DNA of 64,000 nucleotides from NCBI RefSeq assembly GCF_003020125.1, contig NZ_PYFW01000009.1:124001-188000 (forward strand). Reading direction: 5' to 3'. Positions 34,781-43,377 of the stretch are shown one piece after another. The notes beneath the pieces were generated by a model. It made no database searches. It had not been told where the DNA came from and saw nothing but the letters and a program-made list of their open reading frames with translations. The position numbers were made by a program, and so were the translations under genes. Origin of the DNA: Bradyrhizobium sp. MOS003. Its GTDB lineage: Bacteria > Pseudomonadota > Alphaproteobacteria > Rhizobiales > Xanthobacteraceae. The stretch's first letter is position 1; every line of letters begins with the position of its first letter.

Positions 34781-36787
34781 ATGATGATCCGGCTTGTCAT
34801 GTTAGCCGAGTTTGTGGCGATCACCGCGGCGCTCGCAATGCCGGAAAGCCTGCAAAGCTTGGGCCTGGCATCATTCATACTAGCAACAGCCGCGCTGGTT
34901 GTAGCGATCTTCCCATCGCCCTCCTTCCTCGGGCTCGCCAAGCTGCTCCGGCCTGGTCCCGCCGTTGTGCTCGCGGCTCCGGCCCTCTGGATGGCGTTAC
35001 AGGCGATGCCGATGCCTATGGACACGCTCGGCAATCCCATCTGGGCAACTGCTTCGGCGGCCTTAAGCGCGCCCCTCGCCGAAATAATCACAGTCGATAT
35101 GGGGGCGACCATGCTCTCGCTCGCGCAGTATTGCACTGCGCTCGCCACGGCCCTCGTCACTGCGGTCATCACGCTTGACCGTTATCGCGCAGCGCGAGTC
35201 CTGCATATTCTACTGGCGATAGCCACGATTGCCACGGCCATGTGGTTCGGCAAGGAAACTGCCGGTGTCGCCGGGCCCGATGGTTCAACCGTCGCAGTGC
35301 TCGGCGTCTTGCTCTCCTGCGCGACGGCAATACGCGCGGCCGATCAAATAGCGCGGCACAGTCGGCCAGGAACAATTGCGCCAGCTCCGTTCCTTGCTCT
35401 GTCCGGCGCGACCATCGCAATGATTGTCTGCTTGGGCGCGCTGCTCATTCCGACCAACTCCGCCGCCGTCGTCGCCGCCCTCGTCGGATCAGGAATCCTG
35501 CTCTCGGTTTTCGCTATTCGCAGGTGGTTCTTAGGCTTGTGGGGTACCGCTGGCGTTTTCGCAACCGCCGCAATATTCTTTATTGCCAGCGTAACGGTCA
35601 TTCCGTTTAGGACGAACACCGATGTAACGATCGCCTTGTCAACGAGCAGTCAGATCGCGACAGAACGGATGCTGCAGGACGTCAGGCCGGCGGGGTCCGG
35701 CGCCGGCGCTTCGACGGTCCTTTTGCCGCTTTATCGCGACATTGGAATCGGCGCCCCGCGAGAAAGGCCAACGGCTGCCGCCGCAATGGTTATAGACATG
35801 GGCTGGGCGTTCCTTTGCGGCCTTGTAGTTATAGCGATGCTCGGCGCTTGTATTCTGATCAGGCGTTCTCTTGCGCGAGCTTACGACTACGTTTACCCAG
35901 CCCTGGGCGCCGGTGCTTCGATCGCACTGACCATACTGGCCTTTGCCGACAATGGAATTCTGAATTTGAGCGCATCGCTTTTGATCGCTGCGCTTTTTGG
36001 GCTGGCGTTCGGTCAAAGCGTCTCCGGTGCGGGCCGTGAGGCCATGTCCTGGGAATCGAAAGAGGCTTCGGCCCGGATGGCGGGTCCAGTTCCGGCATCT
36101 CGTCCGGAGCTTGCGCCAGCGTTTGTCACCCTTTGGCCGCGCGTGGCCCTGGCGGTGCTTGGAATAGCGCTGATCGTACCGACGCTATGGATGATCCTCC
36201 CTGGGTGGTATCTCGGAGGCCAGTCTTCTTTATCGGCAGCTATTACGGCTGCAGCAGGATGGCCGAACGAGATCTCGAAACCAGTTTCGGTTGCGGCAGC
36301 GCATGAAGACTTTCGTATCCGAGGGGAATCACGAACCCGTAAAGATCCAGCTCTCGCCGCGGACGAGCAAAAAACAGAAGTTCCGGCAGCGTCGAATGCG
36401 TTTGCCCGCGCGCTACGCTCGTCGCCGCTCCGTGGCGACATTTGGCTCATGCTCGCGGCGGCGTCGAAACAGAATTCGATCCAGACGGCAGCCATGCTCA
36501 AGATGTCATACTATACTGCGCCGAATGATCTGGATCTGCTTCCGCTAAGGCTATCCGTCGCGCTCGCTACAGATGCCGTGGTACGGGAGCTTGAATTCCG
36601 AGACTTGATCAAGCGGGACGTCAGCCTCGTCGTTACGCGTCGACCTGCTATCAGACCTGTGCTTGTGGCCGCGTACCGAGCAGCCTCGGCGGAGGGGAAG
36701 ATCTATCTCGAGAACCTGATTTCGGAGCTCGATCCGACCTACCTCGACAACATGCGCGCCCGAAACTCTCGGCAGGGATCCCGATAG
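34781..36787 (+). CDS. Large polytopic membrane protein of the polysaccharide locus, possibly Wzy/ligase-like
   Basis: 668 residues from the ATG at 34781 (GGGG six bases upstream); a GTG at 34754 is an alternative. Ten or more hydrophobic helices occupy residues 1-440, with a central loop containing RPTAAAAMVIDMGWAFLCGL. This is followed by a soluble, mostly helical C-terminal region of about 170 residues that ends RNSRQGSR. The helix layout and its position between the Wzc-type kinase and the initiating transferase suggest a polymerase or O-antigen-ligase-like protein, but the diagnostic loop motifs are weak. It would be the second polymerase-like protein in the window. Confidence 0.65.
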   Translation: MMIRLVMLAEFVAITAALAMPESLQSLGLASFILATAALVVAIFPSPSFLGLAKLLRPGPAVVLAAPALWMALQAMPMPMDTLGNPIWATASAALSAPLAEIITVDMGATMLSLAQYCTALATALVTAVITLDRYRAARVLHILLAIATIATAMWFGKETAGVAGPDGSTVAVLGVLLSCATAIRAADQIARHSRPGTIAPAPFLALSGATIAMIVCLGALLIPTNSAAVVAALVGSGILLSVFAIRRWFLGLWGTAGVFATAAIFFIASVTVIPFRTNTDVTIALSTSSQIATERMLQDVRPAGSGAGASTVLLPLYRDIGIGAPRERPTAAAAMVIDMGWAFLCGLVVIAMLGACILIRRSLARAYDYVYPALGAGASIALTILAFADNGILNLSASLLIAALFGLAFGQSVSGAGREAMSWESKEASARMAGPVPASRPELAPAFVTLWPRVALAVLGIALIVPTLWMILPGWYLGGQSSLSAAITAAAGWPNEISKPVSVAAAHEDFRIRGESRTRKDPALAADEQKTEVPAASNAFARALRSSPLRGDIWLMLAAASKQNSIQTAAMLKMSYYTAPNDLDLLPLRLSVALATDAVVRELEFRDLIKRDVSLVVTRRPAIRPVLVAAYRAASAEGKIYLENLISELDPTYLDNMRARNSRQGSR

Positions 36788-36873
36788 AATCATTAAACGA
36801 CTAAACCGAGATTTTTCTTGATAATAGGTTAATTAAATAATATAATAAATATTAAATCGCTGGTGTCCACGCA
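36788..36873. promoter_or_regulatory. AT-rich patch before the initiating transferase gene
   Basis: Short gap that includes GGTTAATTAAATAATATAATAAATATTAAATCG, the most AT-pure stretch in the first 40 kb. It precedes a same-strand gene, so a separate promoter for the initiating transferase and binding of an AT-preferring regulator are plausible. Confidence 0.4.
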
Positions 36874-38343
36874 ATGAATTTCGTGAACCGACATTTCCCC
36901 GACCGGGAGGTTACGGATCGTGTCAATCCCGGGCCGATAGCATCTCGCCAACACAAATGGCCTCTCCGTTACGACTCAATCGAATATATGGCGCTCTGTG
37001 CGGATGTTGCGACCATTGTTTTTGCGAGCGTCATTTCGACGTGGCTGTGCCAAGCTCAGAATGGGTGGGCTGCAGGCGACCTAAGCAACGCACTTGGCTT
37101 GGCGCTAGTGAGCGCAGCATGTCTTGTTTGTCTGTTGAAGCACCACGGCCTTTATCGGCCAGCTGAGCTCCTTGTCCTCCGAAGTCAGGTGCGCGCCGTC
37201 TGGATCGCATGGGCGTCATTGTTGCTCTTGATATGGGCCGGGTACGGCTTTGCAATTGGTTCCGGCTCTTCTCACCAAGCAGGCTCACTTTTCGCTGTCC
37301 TGGGCCTAGGCTTGCTTCTCGCCGAGCGGTGGGGAGTGAGAGCACTTCTGGGTAGAGGCTTGAGCGGCAGAAGATTCGCCACCACAAACATTGTTCTGAT
37401 CAGTGACCAGCCGCCATCGAAAAACGCCGGACTGTCTGAAACGCTGGCGATGCATGGTTATTGTGTCCGAGGCCGGTTCAGCTTGCCCCCAATCGGCTTC
37501 GGTCCTGCCTACCGAAGGCGGCTTACTGCTAGCGTGATTGACTACATTCGCAGTTCCGAGTTCGACCAGGTGGTGGTGGAAGCGAACCCGGAACGATGGC
37601 CCGAACTTCGGGCCTTCGTTGCCGCCTTGCGGGTCTTGCCGCTGCCAGTCGTGTTTGTGCCGGTCGGTACGACATCCGAACTGCTGAGACATCCTACGAG
37701 AAGTCTTGGAAGTACCGTTTGTGTTGAACTCCAGCGTGGTCCTCTTACGCCGCTGGACTATGCGACCAAGCGAATGATTGATCTTTTCGTCGCGGGGCTC
37801 GCCTTGACGATATTTGCCCCGCTGCTTGTGATCGCCGCATTTGCGATCAAGCTGGATTCGCCCGGCCCCATATTCTTTCGGCAACAACGCTGTGGTTTTA
37901 ATGGCCGGATCTTCCTGATCCGCAAATTCCGGACGATGCATGTGCTTGAGGACGGGCCCGCGATCCGTCAGGCCAATCCCATCGACCGACGCGTCACCCG
38001 TGTCGGCAAATGGCTGCGTCGAACAAGCTTCGATGAACTACCACAGTTGCTGAATGTTCTCGACGGCAGCATGTCGCTGGTGGGTCCGCGTCCTCATGCC
38101 TTGGCTCACGACGGAGAATTCGACAAGCTCGTGCGGAGCTATGCCCTTCGCCGCAGGGTCAAGCCAGGATTGACCGGATGGGCCCAAGTCCATGGTTGCC
38201 GCGGTCCGACCCCCACAGCCATCACGGTCGAAACAAGAGTACAATACGATCTCTGGTACATCGACAACTGGAGCCTTCGGCTTGATCTTGTAATCCTGCT
38301 GCGAACTCCCATCGAAGTGCTGCGGGGACGCAACGCCTATTAG
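36874..38343 (+). CDS. Undecaprenyl-phosphate sugar phosphotransferase (WcaJ/ExoY family)
   Basis: 489 residues. The N-terminal part has four or five membrane helices and a CoA-binding-like region. The C-terminal catalytic domain (Bac_transf) starts KRMIDLFVAGLAL and contains PIFFRQQRCGFNG, IRKFRTM, TSFDELPQLLNVLDG, SLVGPRPHA and RRVKPGLTGWAQVHG. It transfers a sugar-1-phosphate, usually glucose or galactose, to undecaprenyl phosphate and so starts repeat-unit synthesis at the inner membrane. The length fits the WcaJ-type proteins with the membrane domain, not the short ExoY form. Confidence 0.93.
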   Translation: MNFVNRHFPDREVTDRVNPGPIASRQHKWPLRYDSIEYMALCADVATIVFASVISTWLCQAQNGWAAGDLSNALGLALVSAACLVCLLKHHGLYRPAELLVLRSQVRAVWIAWASLLLLIWAGYGFAIGSGSSHQAGSLFAVLGLGLLLAERWGVRALLGRGLSGRRFATTNIVLISDQPPSKNAGLSETLAMHGYCVRGRFSLPPIGFGPAYRRRLTASVIDYIRSSEFDQVVVEANPERWPELRAFVAALRVLPLPVVFVPVGTTSELLRHPTRSLGSTVCVELQRGPLTPLDYATKRMIDLFVAGLALTIFAPLLVIAAFAIKLDSPGPIFFRQQRCGFNGRIFLIRKFRTMHVLEDGPAIRQANPIDRRVTRVGKWLRRTSFDELPQLLNVLDGSMSLVGPRPHALAHDGEFDKLVRSYALRRRVKPGLTGWAQVHGCRGPTPTAITVETRVQYDLWYIDNWSLRLDLVILLRTPIEVLRGRNAY

Positions 38344-38410
38344 GCGTACAGGATCACGGCGCTGCGCCGGCCATTGACCGCAACCATCCCATCGATCAGT
38401 GCCGATTAGG

Positions 38411-38779
38411 TCACGCGCGCTGACGAAGCTTCGGACTCGCATCTCCGATACGAAAGTCCTCGATCCTACGGCCAGACTTCACGGCAGCAACCAACCACCG
38501 CGGCCGCTTGCCGCGCCCCGACCAAGTCTCTGACGTGTGAGGGTTCCGGTATTTCGGCAGCACTCGCGGATACTTGCGTCTCACTTTGGCGTTCGGAGAC
38601 ACGCCCGATCCGCTCGCGTCCGCCGAAACAGCCATCCCCCCCCCGAGAACCGCCAAGCGCTTCTCTAGTTCGTGCTTTTCTGCCTTGATCCGATCCGATA
38701 AGATCCCGCTAATTTCCTCATGGAGCGACCAGAGATCGTCAAGTGACATTGATTCTAATTGGAGTTTCTTAGCCGACAT
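38411..38779 (-). CDS. H-NS family nucleoid-associated protein (copy 1)
   Basis: 122 residues from ATG 38779 (MSAKKLQLESMSLDDL). The N-terminal coiled-coil oligomerisation region is followed by a C-terminal DNA-binding segment RKYPRVLPKYRNP, then TWSGRGKRPRWLVAAV, the H-NS/MvaT-like AT-hook-type loop used by alphaproteobacterial H-NS proteins to enter the minor groove of AT-rich DNA. The protein probably silences AT-rich or foreign promoters. It is divergent from the second copy at 39385. Confidence 0.9.
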   Translation of the reverse strand: MSAKKLQLESMSLDDLWSLHEEISGILSDRIKAEKHELEKRLAVLGGGMAVSADASGSGVSPNAKVRRKYPRVLPKYRNPHTSETWSGRGKRPRWLVAAVKSGRRIEDFRIGDASPKLRQRA

Positions 38780-39384
38780 ATCTGCACCTGTAGTTGCGCC
38801 CAGGTTAATATTGCCCCAGATCAGCATTAATCAAGACGGCGAACTCGATTTTACCAGAAAATAGACGGACCCAAGCCTAACTTCGCGTTCCAGATAAATG
38901 CGTTGCACCAGCTAATCAAGCCGAAAAATGAAATTTACGCACAGTTGAGATGTGGATGGGTGAATTCACGCCGCGAGCGGTCATGGAGCCATTCAAGCGA
39001 CCCCCGACGCGGCGAGAACCACATCAAGTGGTCATACCGGCAGCTGCAAGGCGGTATTTTCTCCAGGAATAAGGTTGGCTGGCGGGTTTACCCTCAATTT
39101 CCCTTAGCGCTGGTCGCCGGAGCTCGTTATGGGCCATCGGTCTCGAATGCCAGACGGTGCGACGGAGAGGGATCTCCGGTTATATCCTGGGGCGCCTTAA
39201 GTAGTAGCCCGATCAGTCTCCCATTTCCCCGCTGCAGCAAACCGTTAATCTTCTTCATTTAATAAATAACCCTCGCAATAAATTATTTAACCATATATAT
39301 TATATTATCGCTTCGATTTAACCACTGACTTTGGTCCACACTCACGGATGGATCAGGCTTCAGTCGAACGGTGACGAGAATGCT
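38780..39384. promoter_or_regulatory. Shared intergenic region between two divergent H-NS genes
   Basis: 605 bases without a supported gene. An AT-rich block lies at about 39256-39320 (CATTTAATAAATAACC, AATTATTTAACCATATATATT), next to the plus-strand copy. The remaining part is of average composition and carries no convincing frame. Autoregulation of one or both genes through the AT-rich block is plausible for H-NS proteins. Confidence 0.45.
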
Positions 39385-39768
39385 ATGCGTCGGCAAGATC
39401 TCGAAGCCATGAATTTCGAGGAACTCTGGATGCTCCACGAAGAGCTGACGAAGATACTTGCCGAAAAGATCACAGTCGAGAAGCGGGAGCTCGAGAAACG
39501 TCTTGCACAACTCAACCAACCGGATCAATTTAGCCCAGCTAAAAGCGGGGCGGCCCAGGATGAAACGGACCAGCCACCGCGCCGCAAATACCCGAAGGTC
39601 GTGCCGAAATATATCAATCCACTCCACCCGACCGAGACTTGGTCGGGACGTGGAAAACAGCCTCGCTGGCTAGTTGCCGCGCTCCAATTGGGGCACACGC
39701 TCGAAGAGTTCAGAATTCGCGAGAACGACGAGTCGTCCGATCGGAATGCCGGTGGACAGGGTCATTAG
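39385..39768 (+). CDS. H-NS family nucleoid-associated protein (copy 2)
   Basis: 127 residues from ATG 39385 (MRRQDLEAMNFEELWM), with GAGA upstream. Helical N-terminus with ELTKILAEKITVEKRELEKRL; C-terminal DNA-binding segment RKYPKVVPKYINPLHP and TWSGRGKQPRWLVAAL. It is paralogous to the copy at 38411: the DNA-binding loops are almost the same while the linker differs, which would allow hetero-oligomers with shared DNA specificity. Confidence 0.92.
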   Translation: MRRQDLEAMNFEELWMLHEELTKILAEKITVEKRELEKRLAQLNQPDQFSPAKSGAAQDETDQPPRRKYPKVVPKYINPLHPTETWSGRGKQPRWLVAALQLGHTLEEFRIRENDESSDRNAGGQGH

Positions 39769-39819
39769 CTCCGCGCAACTGCAGAAATGCTGGCTGTCGA
39801 AACTGTTTGGCTGCCAAGG

Positions 39820-39833
39820 CGCTCGTGCGAGCG
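39820..39833. terminator. Possible bidirectional terminator hairpin between convergent genes
   Basis: CGCTCGTGCGAGCG forms a 5-bp GC stem with a 4-base loop, followed by TTGTT on the plus strand. It lies in the 74-base gap where the H-NS gene and the nucleotidyltransferase gene converge. The stem is short and the T-tract is poor, so the call is tentative. Confidence 0.3.
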
Positions 39834-39842
39834 TTGTTAGAT

Positions 39843-40919
39843 TTAAACCTTTCCGACACGAACTGCGGTGGCTGCCCTCAACAGAAACTGTAAGGTGTCT
39901 GTTCTTGGCAGGGACCACAAGCCAGGCCGGCGCGTGCCGATTGGCGTGTAGCCAGAGGTCGCCTCCCTCCTGTAATTTCTGAGGTCCAGGACCGTCATTA
40001 CGAGCAACGGCACACGTGTGGCCGGAAACCGCGCCTGCATCAATTGTCGCATGACCTGCAGATGAGGAATCAACCGGGTGCGCATTGAGCGCGGGATATC
40101 GACCCCAAGCAGCGCAGCAAGGGCGAGCAGTTGGGTTTCTACCGCGTTTCTCATCAGTTCGCCCGAGATATGAGAGGCAAGTTCTTGCCAGTCCAGCCCT
40201 TCGGAATCGTTCAAGTCGCGCAACTCAACCAGATGCCGCAGATCGAGTTCGCCAAGCCAGTAGCCGTAGTCTTGAAACTGATCGTGGATGATCAACATCA
40301 GCGCTCGATAGGTGGGCGTCGGGACGTACACGCGCCCCCGCCCCAGCAGCGCGGGGACGCAATGGTTCAGGGCGTGTCCGGGGCCAGCATAGAGGTACGC
40401 GGGGCCTGGGGCGGCCCGCTGCAGATCGATGGTTCCGACATCCCGCGGTCGACTTAGCTCGACATACCACCTCCGGCTTTCGGGGCGCGCTTGATTATGA
40501 ATTTCATAGCCGATTGCGCCCAGAGCGGCGACCGCACTTTCAGCTTCGTCCGGCACGACCATGATGTCCAGATCGGACATCAGCCGAACTCCTCGCCGCT
40601 CGACAGGTGCCGTGGCTAGCGTTGCCGCACCTTTGAGCAACACCGGCGTAACTCCATGGCCGTTCATCGCAATGACAGCCTCTTCCAATTGACCGGCCAA
40701 CCGGTCGTTGCGCAGCACGTTTCGGCGATGGATCTGGCGGATATAGGTGCACACGTCCTCCGGCAACACCGATGCAAATTGTTCGACGAAGTCAATGAGA
40801 GCAGGCGTCGTCAACGTCTGGTTTGCGAGCCCGATGACGGAGGTCCATTCCACTTCGACGGGCGGCAAGCCTCGCAAGCAGTTGCATAGGCTTGTGAGTG
40901 CCGCACTATGCCTTGTCAT
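39843..40919 (-). CDS. NTP_transf_5-type nucleotidyltransferase family protein
   Basis: 358 residues. The core is VTPVLLKGAATLA, then RLMSDLDIMV (the G/S-x-D-x-D metal-binding signature of pol-beta-fold nucleotidyltransferases) and ALGAIGYEIHNQ. This matches the uncharacterised family PF14907. Members often lie beside PqqD or HPr-kinase-like genes in peptide-modification and exopolysaccharide loci. The ATG at 40919 overlaps the kinase gene by 14 bases, so the two are coupled. The substrate is unknown. A stretch HDQFQDYGYWLGELDL may bind substrate. Confidence 0.82.
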   Translation of the reverse strand: MTRHSAALTSLCNCLRGLPPVEVEWTSVIGLANQTLTTPALIDFVEQFASVLPEDVCTYIRQIHRRNVLRNDRLAGQLEEAVIAMNGHGVTPVLLKGAATLATAPVERRGVRLMSDLDIMVVPDEAESAVAALGAIGYEIHNQARPESRRWYVELSRPRDVGTIDLQRAAPGPAYLYAGPGHALNHCVPALLGRGRVYVPTPTYRALMLIIHDQFQDYGYWLGELDLRHLVELRDLNDSEGLDWQELASHISGELMRNAVETQLLALAALLGVDIPRSMRTRLIPHLQVMRQLMQARFPATRVPLLVMTVLDLRNYRREATSGYTPIGTRRPGLWSLPRTDTLQFLLRAATAVRVGKV

Positions 40920-42024
40920 TGCACAAATCCATCAGCAGCTGGCGAGCCTGCGCCGATTCCGAATAGACGAGTTGAAACGATCGTGCGCCCGCAACGATCC
41001 GCTTCAAAGCAAAAAAGCCGGACTGCGACAGCTTCCCGTCTGCGGCAAAAGCGCCATCAATGAGCCGCTTGATCGAATCAAGCTGATCCAGGGGGGTCAG
41101 CTCGGCGGGGCCGCTTGCAACCCGGTTCAGAAAGATGATCCAGTTGGCAGAGAGGCTCCCGTTGTGCGCATCCGGAATCGGCAAATACCGCACTTCGGCG
41201 CCATCGGACCGGCGGTGCGTCACGTCGTTCCAATCGCCATACAGTCGGGACAGCAACCGCCACGATCCCTGCTTGAGGGTGAGGGCAAATGGAATGCCGC
41301 AGATCGTTCCGTCCGCCCCAATCAGCGCAACGTCATCGCCGGCATACTGAAATCCAGCGTCTACCAGTTCTAGTGCAAGAGTCGACTTGCCGGCTCCCGG
41401 TTGGCCGCACAGCAGCAAGCCCATGCCGCACTTTGCAAGAGAAGCGGCGTGGAGCGCGATAGCCGACTGATTGCTTCGGATAAGTCGCTCGGTGATGTGA
41501 GCTTTGATTGTAGGGACCAGAGCTGCGGCTTCGCATCTTTGGATGCTCGCGTCATTCCCTCGGAAGAATACTCGATCGCCGAGCATCATTGTCTCGATCG
41601 CAATTTCCTCCTCCTCCCCGCCGCGGTCGTCCGTAACACAAAATAGCGAAATCAACTGTTGCGAGAGCTCTCGATTTGCAGCCCGGACGCTGATCCTGCG
41701 CTGGGCAAGAACCGTTGAGAAGGCACAACCGGCTGACATTCGCCAATCGAGATCGAGCACCCCTCGATCGATCCAGACGTTCATCGCCTGCCACGTGAAC
41801 TCGCGCGCTGCGCGCTCGCCAATGCCTAGCTGCTCAAGCTCCTGATGGACGTCTTCCAAAGAAGCGCCTTGTGCCAACTTGCACCAAATGAATGCTCCTA
41901 GCTGGTCCAACTCATATAGCTTCTGCCTTGTCTCGCTGAAAAGCACTGATCGACCGTCCACCAGCGCGAAGACTGCACCCGCGGCGGGTCTCACGACCAT
42001 CTCTGCCGATGTTTTTTCCAGCAT
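40906..42024 (-). CDS. PqqD-like domain fused to HPr-kinase-like ATPase
   Basis: 372 residues. Residues of about 8-95 form a PqqD-like winged-helix (MVVRPAAGAVFALVDG, FSETRQKLYELDQLGAFIW, LEQLGIGERAARE), the fold that recognises leader peptides. A second domain carries GQPGAGKSTLALEL, the P-loop, near residue 207, and YAGDDVALI, the HPr-kinase acidic motif. The ATG at 42024 is two bases after a small upstream frame. By analogy with HprK-related kinases of peptide-tailoring loci, it may bind and phosphorylate a peptide or small protein. Family membership is clear; the function is inferred. Confidence 0.8.
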   Translation of the reverse strand: MLEKTSAEMVVRPAAGAVFALVDGRSVLFSETRQKLYELDQLGAFIWCKLAQGASLEDVHQELEQLGIGERAAREFTWQAMNVWIDRGVLDLDWRMSAGCAFSTVLAQRRISVRAANRELSQQLISLFCVTDDRGGEEEEIAIETMMLGDRVFFRGNDASIQRCEAAALVPTIKAHITERLIRSNQSAIALHAASLAKCGMGLLLCGQPGAGKSTLALELVDAGFQYAGDDVALIGADGTICGIPFALTLKQGSWRLLSRLYGDWNDVTHRRSDGAEVRYLPIPDAHNGSLSANWIIFLNRVASGPAELTPLDQLDSIKRLIDGAFAADGKLSQSGFFALKRIVAGARSFQLVYSESAQARQLLMDLCNDKA

Positions 42025-42026
42025 AG

Positions 42027-42257
42027 CTATGCCCGATAGCAACGATATCTGTTTCGCCGCTGTGTCGACGCGGCGGCGACAACATCCTGCAATGTCCTGT
42101 CCGCGGCACGTTCAAACGAGCCGGAGTTGTCGAGGAAATTCGGCTTGATCGCCGTGCTACAGCTGCGCAATTCCACCTTCAGTGCAGATGCACATCGCCT
42201 GACTGGGATTCGTTTCGAATGACCATACGGCCCCAGATCACGCCGCCAGCTGACCAC
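42027..42257 (-). CDS. Possible small Arg/Cys-rich protein coupled to the PqqD-kinase gene
   Basis: A 76-codon frame that starts at GTG 42257, overlaps the end of the 81-residue gene by 20 bases and stops (TAG) two bases before the kinase ATG. Such packing is typical of real translationally coupled genes, and without it there would be a 213-base hole in the operon. The peptide is basic, with three cysteines; its tail is RRNRYRCYRA. Shorter starts at 42176 (GTG) or 42170 (TTG) give 49 or 47 residues. No family is recognised. It is a candidate substrate of the PqqD-kinase; it may also be chance. Confidence 0.33.
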   Translation of the reverse strand: MVSWRRDLGPYGHSKRIPVRRCASALKVELRSCSTAIKPNFLDNSGSFERAADRTLQDVVAAASTQRRNRYRCYRA

Positions 42258-42483
42258 CCTCGTTCACCCCAGATGGAGAAATATTCAACACTTGTCCTGC
42301 GAGAAAGGTCGCCGGCGCAGTCAACCGGTGAGAGTCTAGCAGATAGCGGTAAACTTCGCGAGCAGCACTCCGCTCTCGTAGAACGCGCTCCCTTTCGCTG
42401 ATGCTCGCTAGTTTCTCGCGCATTTGAGCCAACTGCTTCGCAGCCGAGGTGGAGTTGCGCTTCTTCTGGACTGATTCCCGCAT
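42238..42483 (-). CDS. Small coiled-coil protein heading the PqqD-kinase operon
   Basis: 81 residues with a strong ribosome site (GGAGGAAACG before ATG). The first 50 residues are a charged amphipathic helix (AAKQLAQMREKLASISERE, VLRERSAAREVYRYLL). The C-terminus is a different, glycine/polar segment, VLNISPSGVNEGGQLAA. No family is recognised. It is preceded by an AT-rich promoter-like region and followed on the same strand by the small frame, the PqqD-kinase and the nucleotidyltransferase, so it is probably the first gene of that operon. It could be a precursor peptide with a helical leader and short core, or a structural partner. Confidence 0.6.
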   Translation of the reverse strand: MRESVQKKRNSTSAAKQLAQMREKLASISERERVLRERSAAREVYRYLLDSHRLTAPATFLAGQVLNISPSGVNEGGQLAA

Positions 42484-43168
42484 CGTTTCCTCCAGCCAAA
42501 AAAATGACGAAAACAGCTTACGTCATTGACAATAATTTTCAACGAGATTTATATGATCTCAATATAATCAATATTTATTTCATGTTTGAACCGGATGCCC
42601 CATTCGAATACCAAGGAGCGGGCCTTGCGTCGAAATAAACAGCAGGCCGAGAACAGCGTCCCAAAGATCGCCGCGATGTTCCTGGCCTCCTGCGTGCAGG
42701 ACAGCAAAAGATAAAATTTGACGATGGTCGCGAACCAGACCCACAGCGTAAGGCTTTTTTGCAGGATTAAATTTTAACGAAGAATATTTCGCTGACGAGA
42801 GTGGAGTCAAACCGATTGATCGAATTAGGCATTTGCCCATCACGAGCAACATGATCGTCTTCATCGCGAGCGGCATAGCACGCGCAAAACTCCCACCCGC
42901 TCAGATTGACCCATTTCAGTGGCACCCCAGGAGCTTTCGCGAGACGCATAATCAACGCCCGCGCTGCCGAGCCAAAGAGCGGCGGCGTCCAAGGATCGCT
43001 CAAGCAGAGTCCGGCCGATCCGAAAACGTCGTCACGAGCAACCCGCCCTGCTCGAACAAGCTCTCCCGGTGCGCGATGCCCCCAAGTAACCCACACTGAG
43101 ATGACGACGCGCTCCTGCCGGCCGGTTCTCTTTCGTTCGACAACGAATAATTTCCAAGGGAGGCTCGC
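42484..43168. other. Gene-poor interval with AT-rich promoter region
   Basis: About 685 bases without a convincing gene. The first 100 bases contain GATTTATATGATCTC and AATATAATCAATATTTATTTCATG, which probably hold the promoter of the 81-residue protein. The rest has open frames on both strands but no recognisable product, start signal or family motif. It may be remnant DNA. Confidence 0.5.
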
Positions 43169-43377
43169 ATGGCAATGATCACGGTCAAATGTCCGCAAAC
43201 CGGTTGCGCGATTCCTACTAATATTAGGTCGGACCGTGAGGCTTTCCTGCGGAGCGTTTGTGTTTTACCGCTTGCCCAGTCTGTCGCGCCAATCACAACT
43301 GGTTCTCTCGCGAGGCCCGGGTCGATGAGCCGGTCGTGCGGCCCAGGGAGGTATTCGAGGAAGCGCCGCTGTGTTGA
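43169..43377 (+). pseudogene. Frameshifted small zinc-ribbon protein gene
   Basis: The first frame reads MAMITVKCPQTGCAIPTN and continues SDREAFLRS. A one-base shift near 43257 is needed to continue in another frame as TACPVCRANHNWFSREARV, ending with TGA at 43375-43377. Together these give the Cys-x-x-Cys plus His/Trp layout of a small single-domain family common in Bradyrhizobium-like genomes (start MITVKCP, end CP-x-C-x3-H-x-W). The ribosome site GGGAGG lies upstream of the ATG. Either the gene is dead or the shift is a sequencing error. Confidence 0.7.

Noticed and set aside
42580..43198. Minus-strand frames of 98 and 143 codons between the PqqD operon and the zinc-ribbon remnant.
   Set aside because: No ribosome site, no motifs, and equally long competing frames on the other strand.
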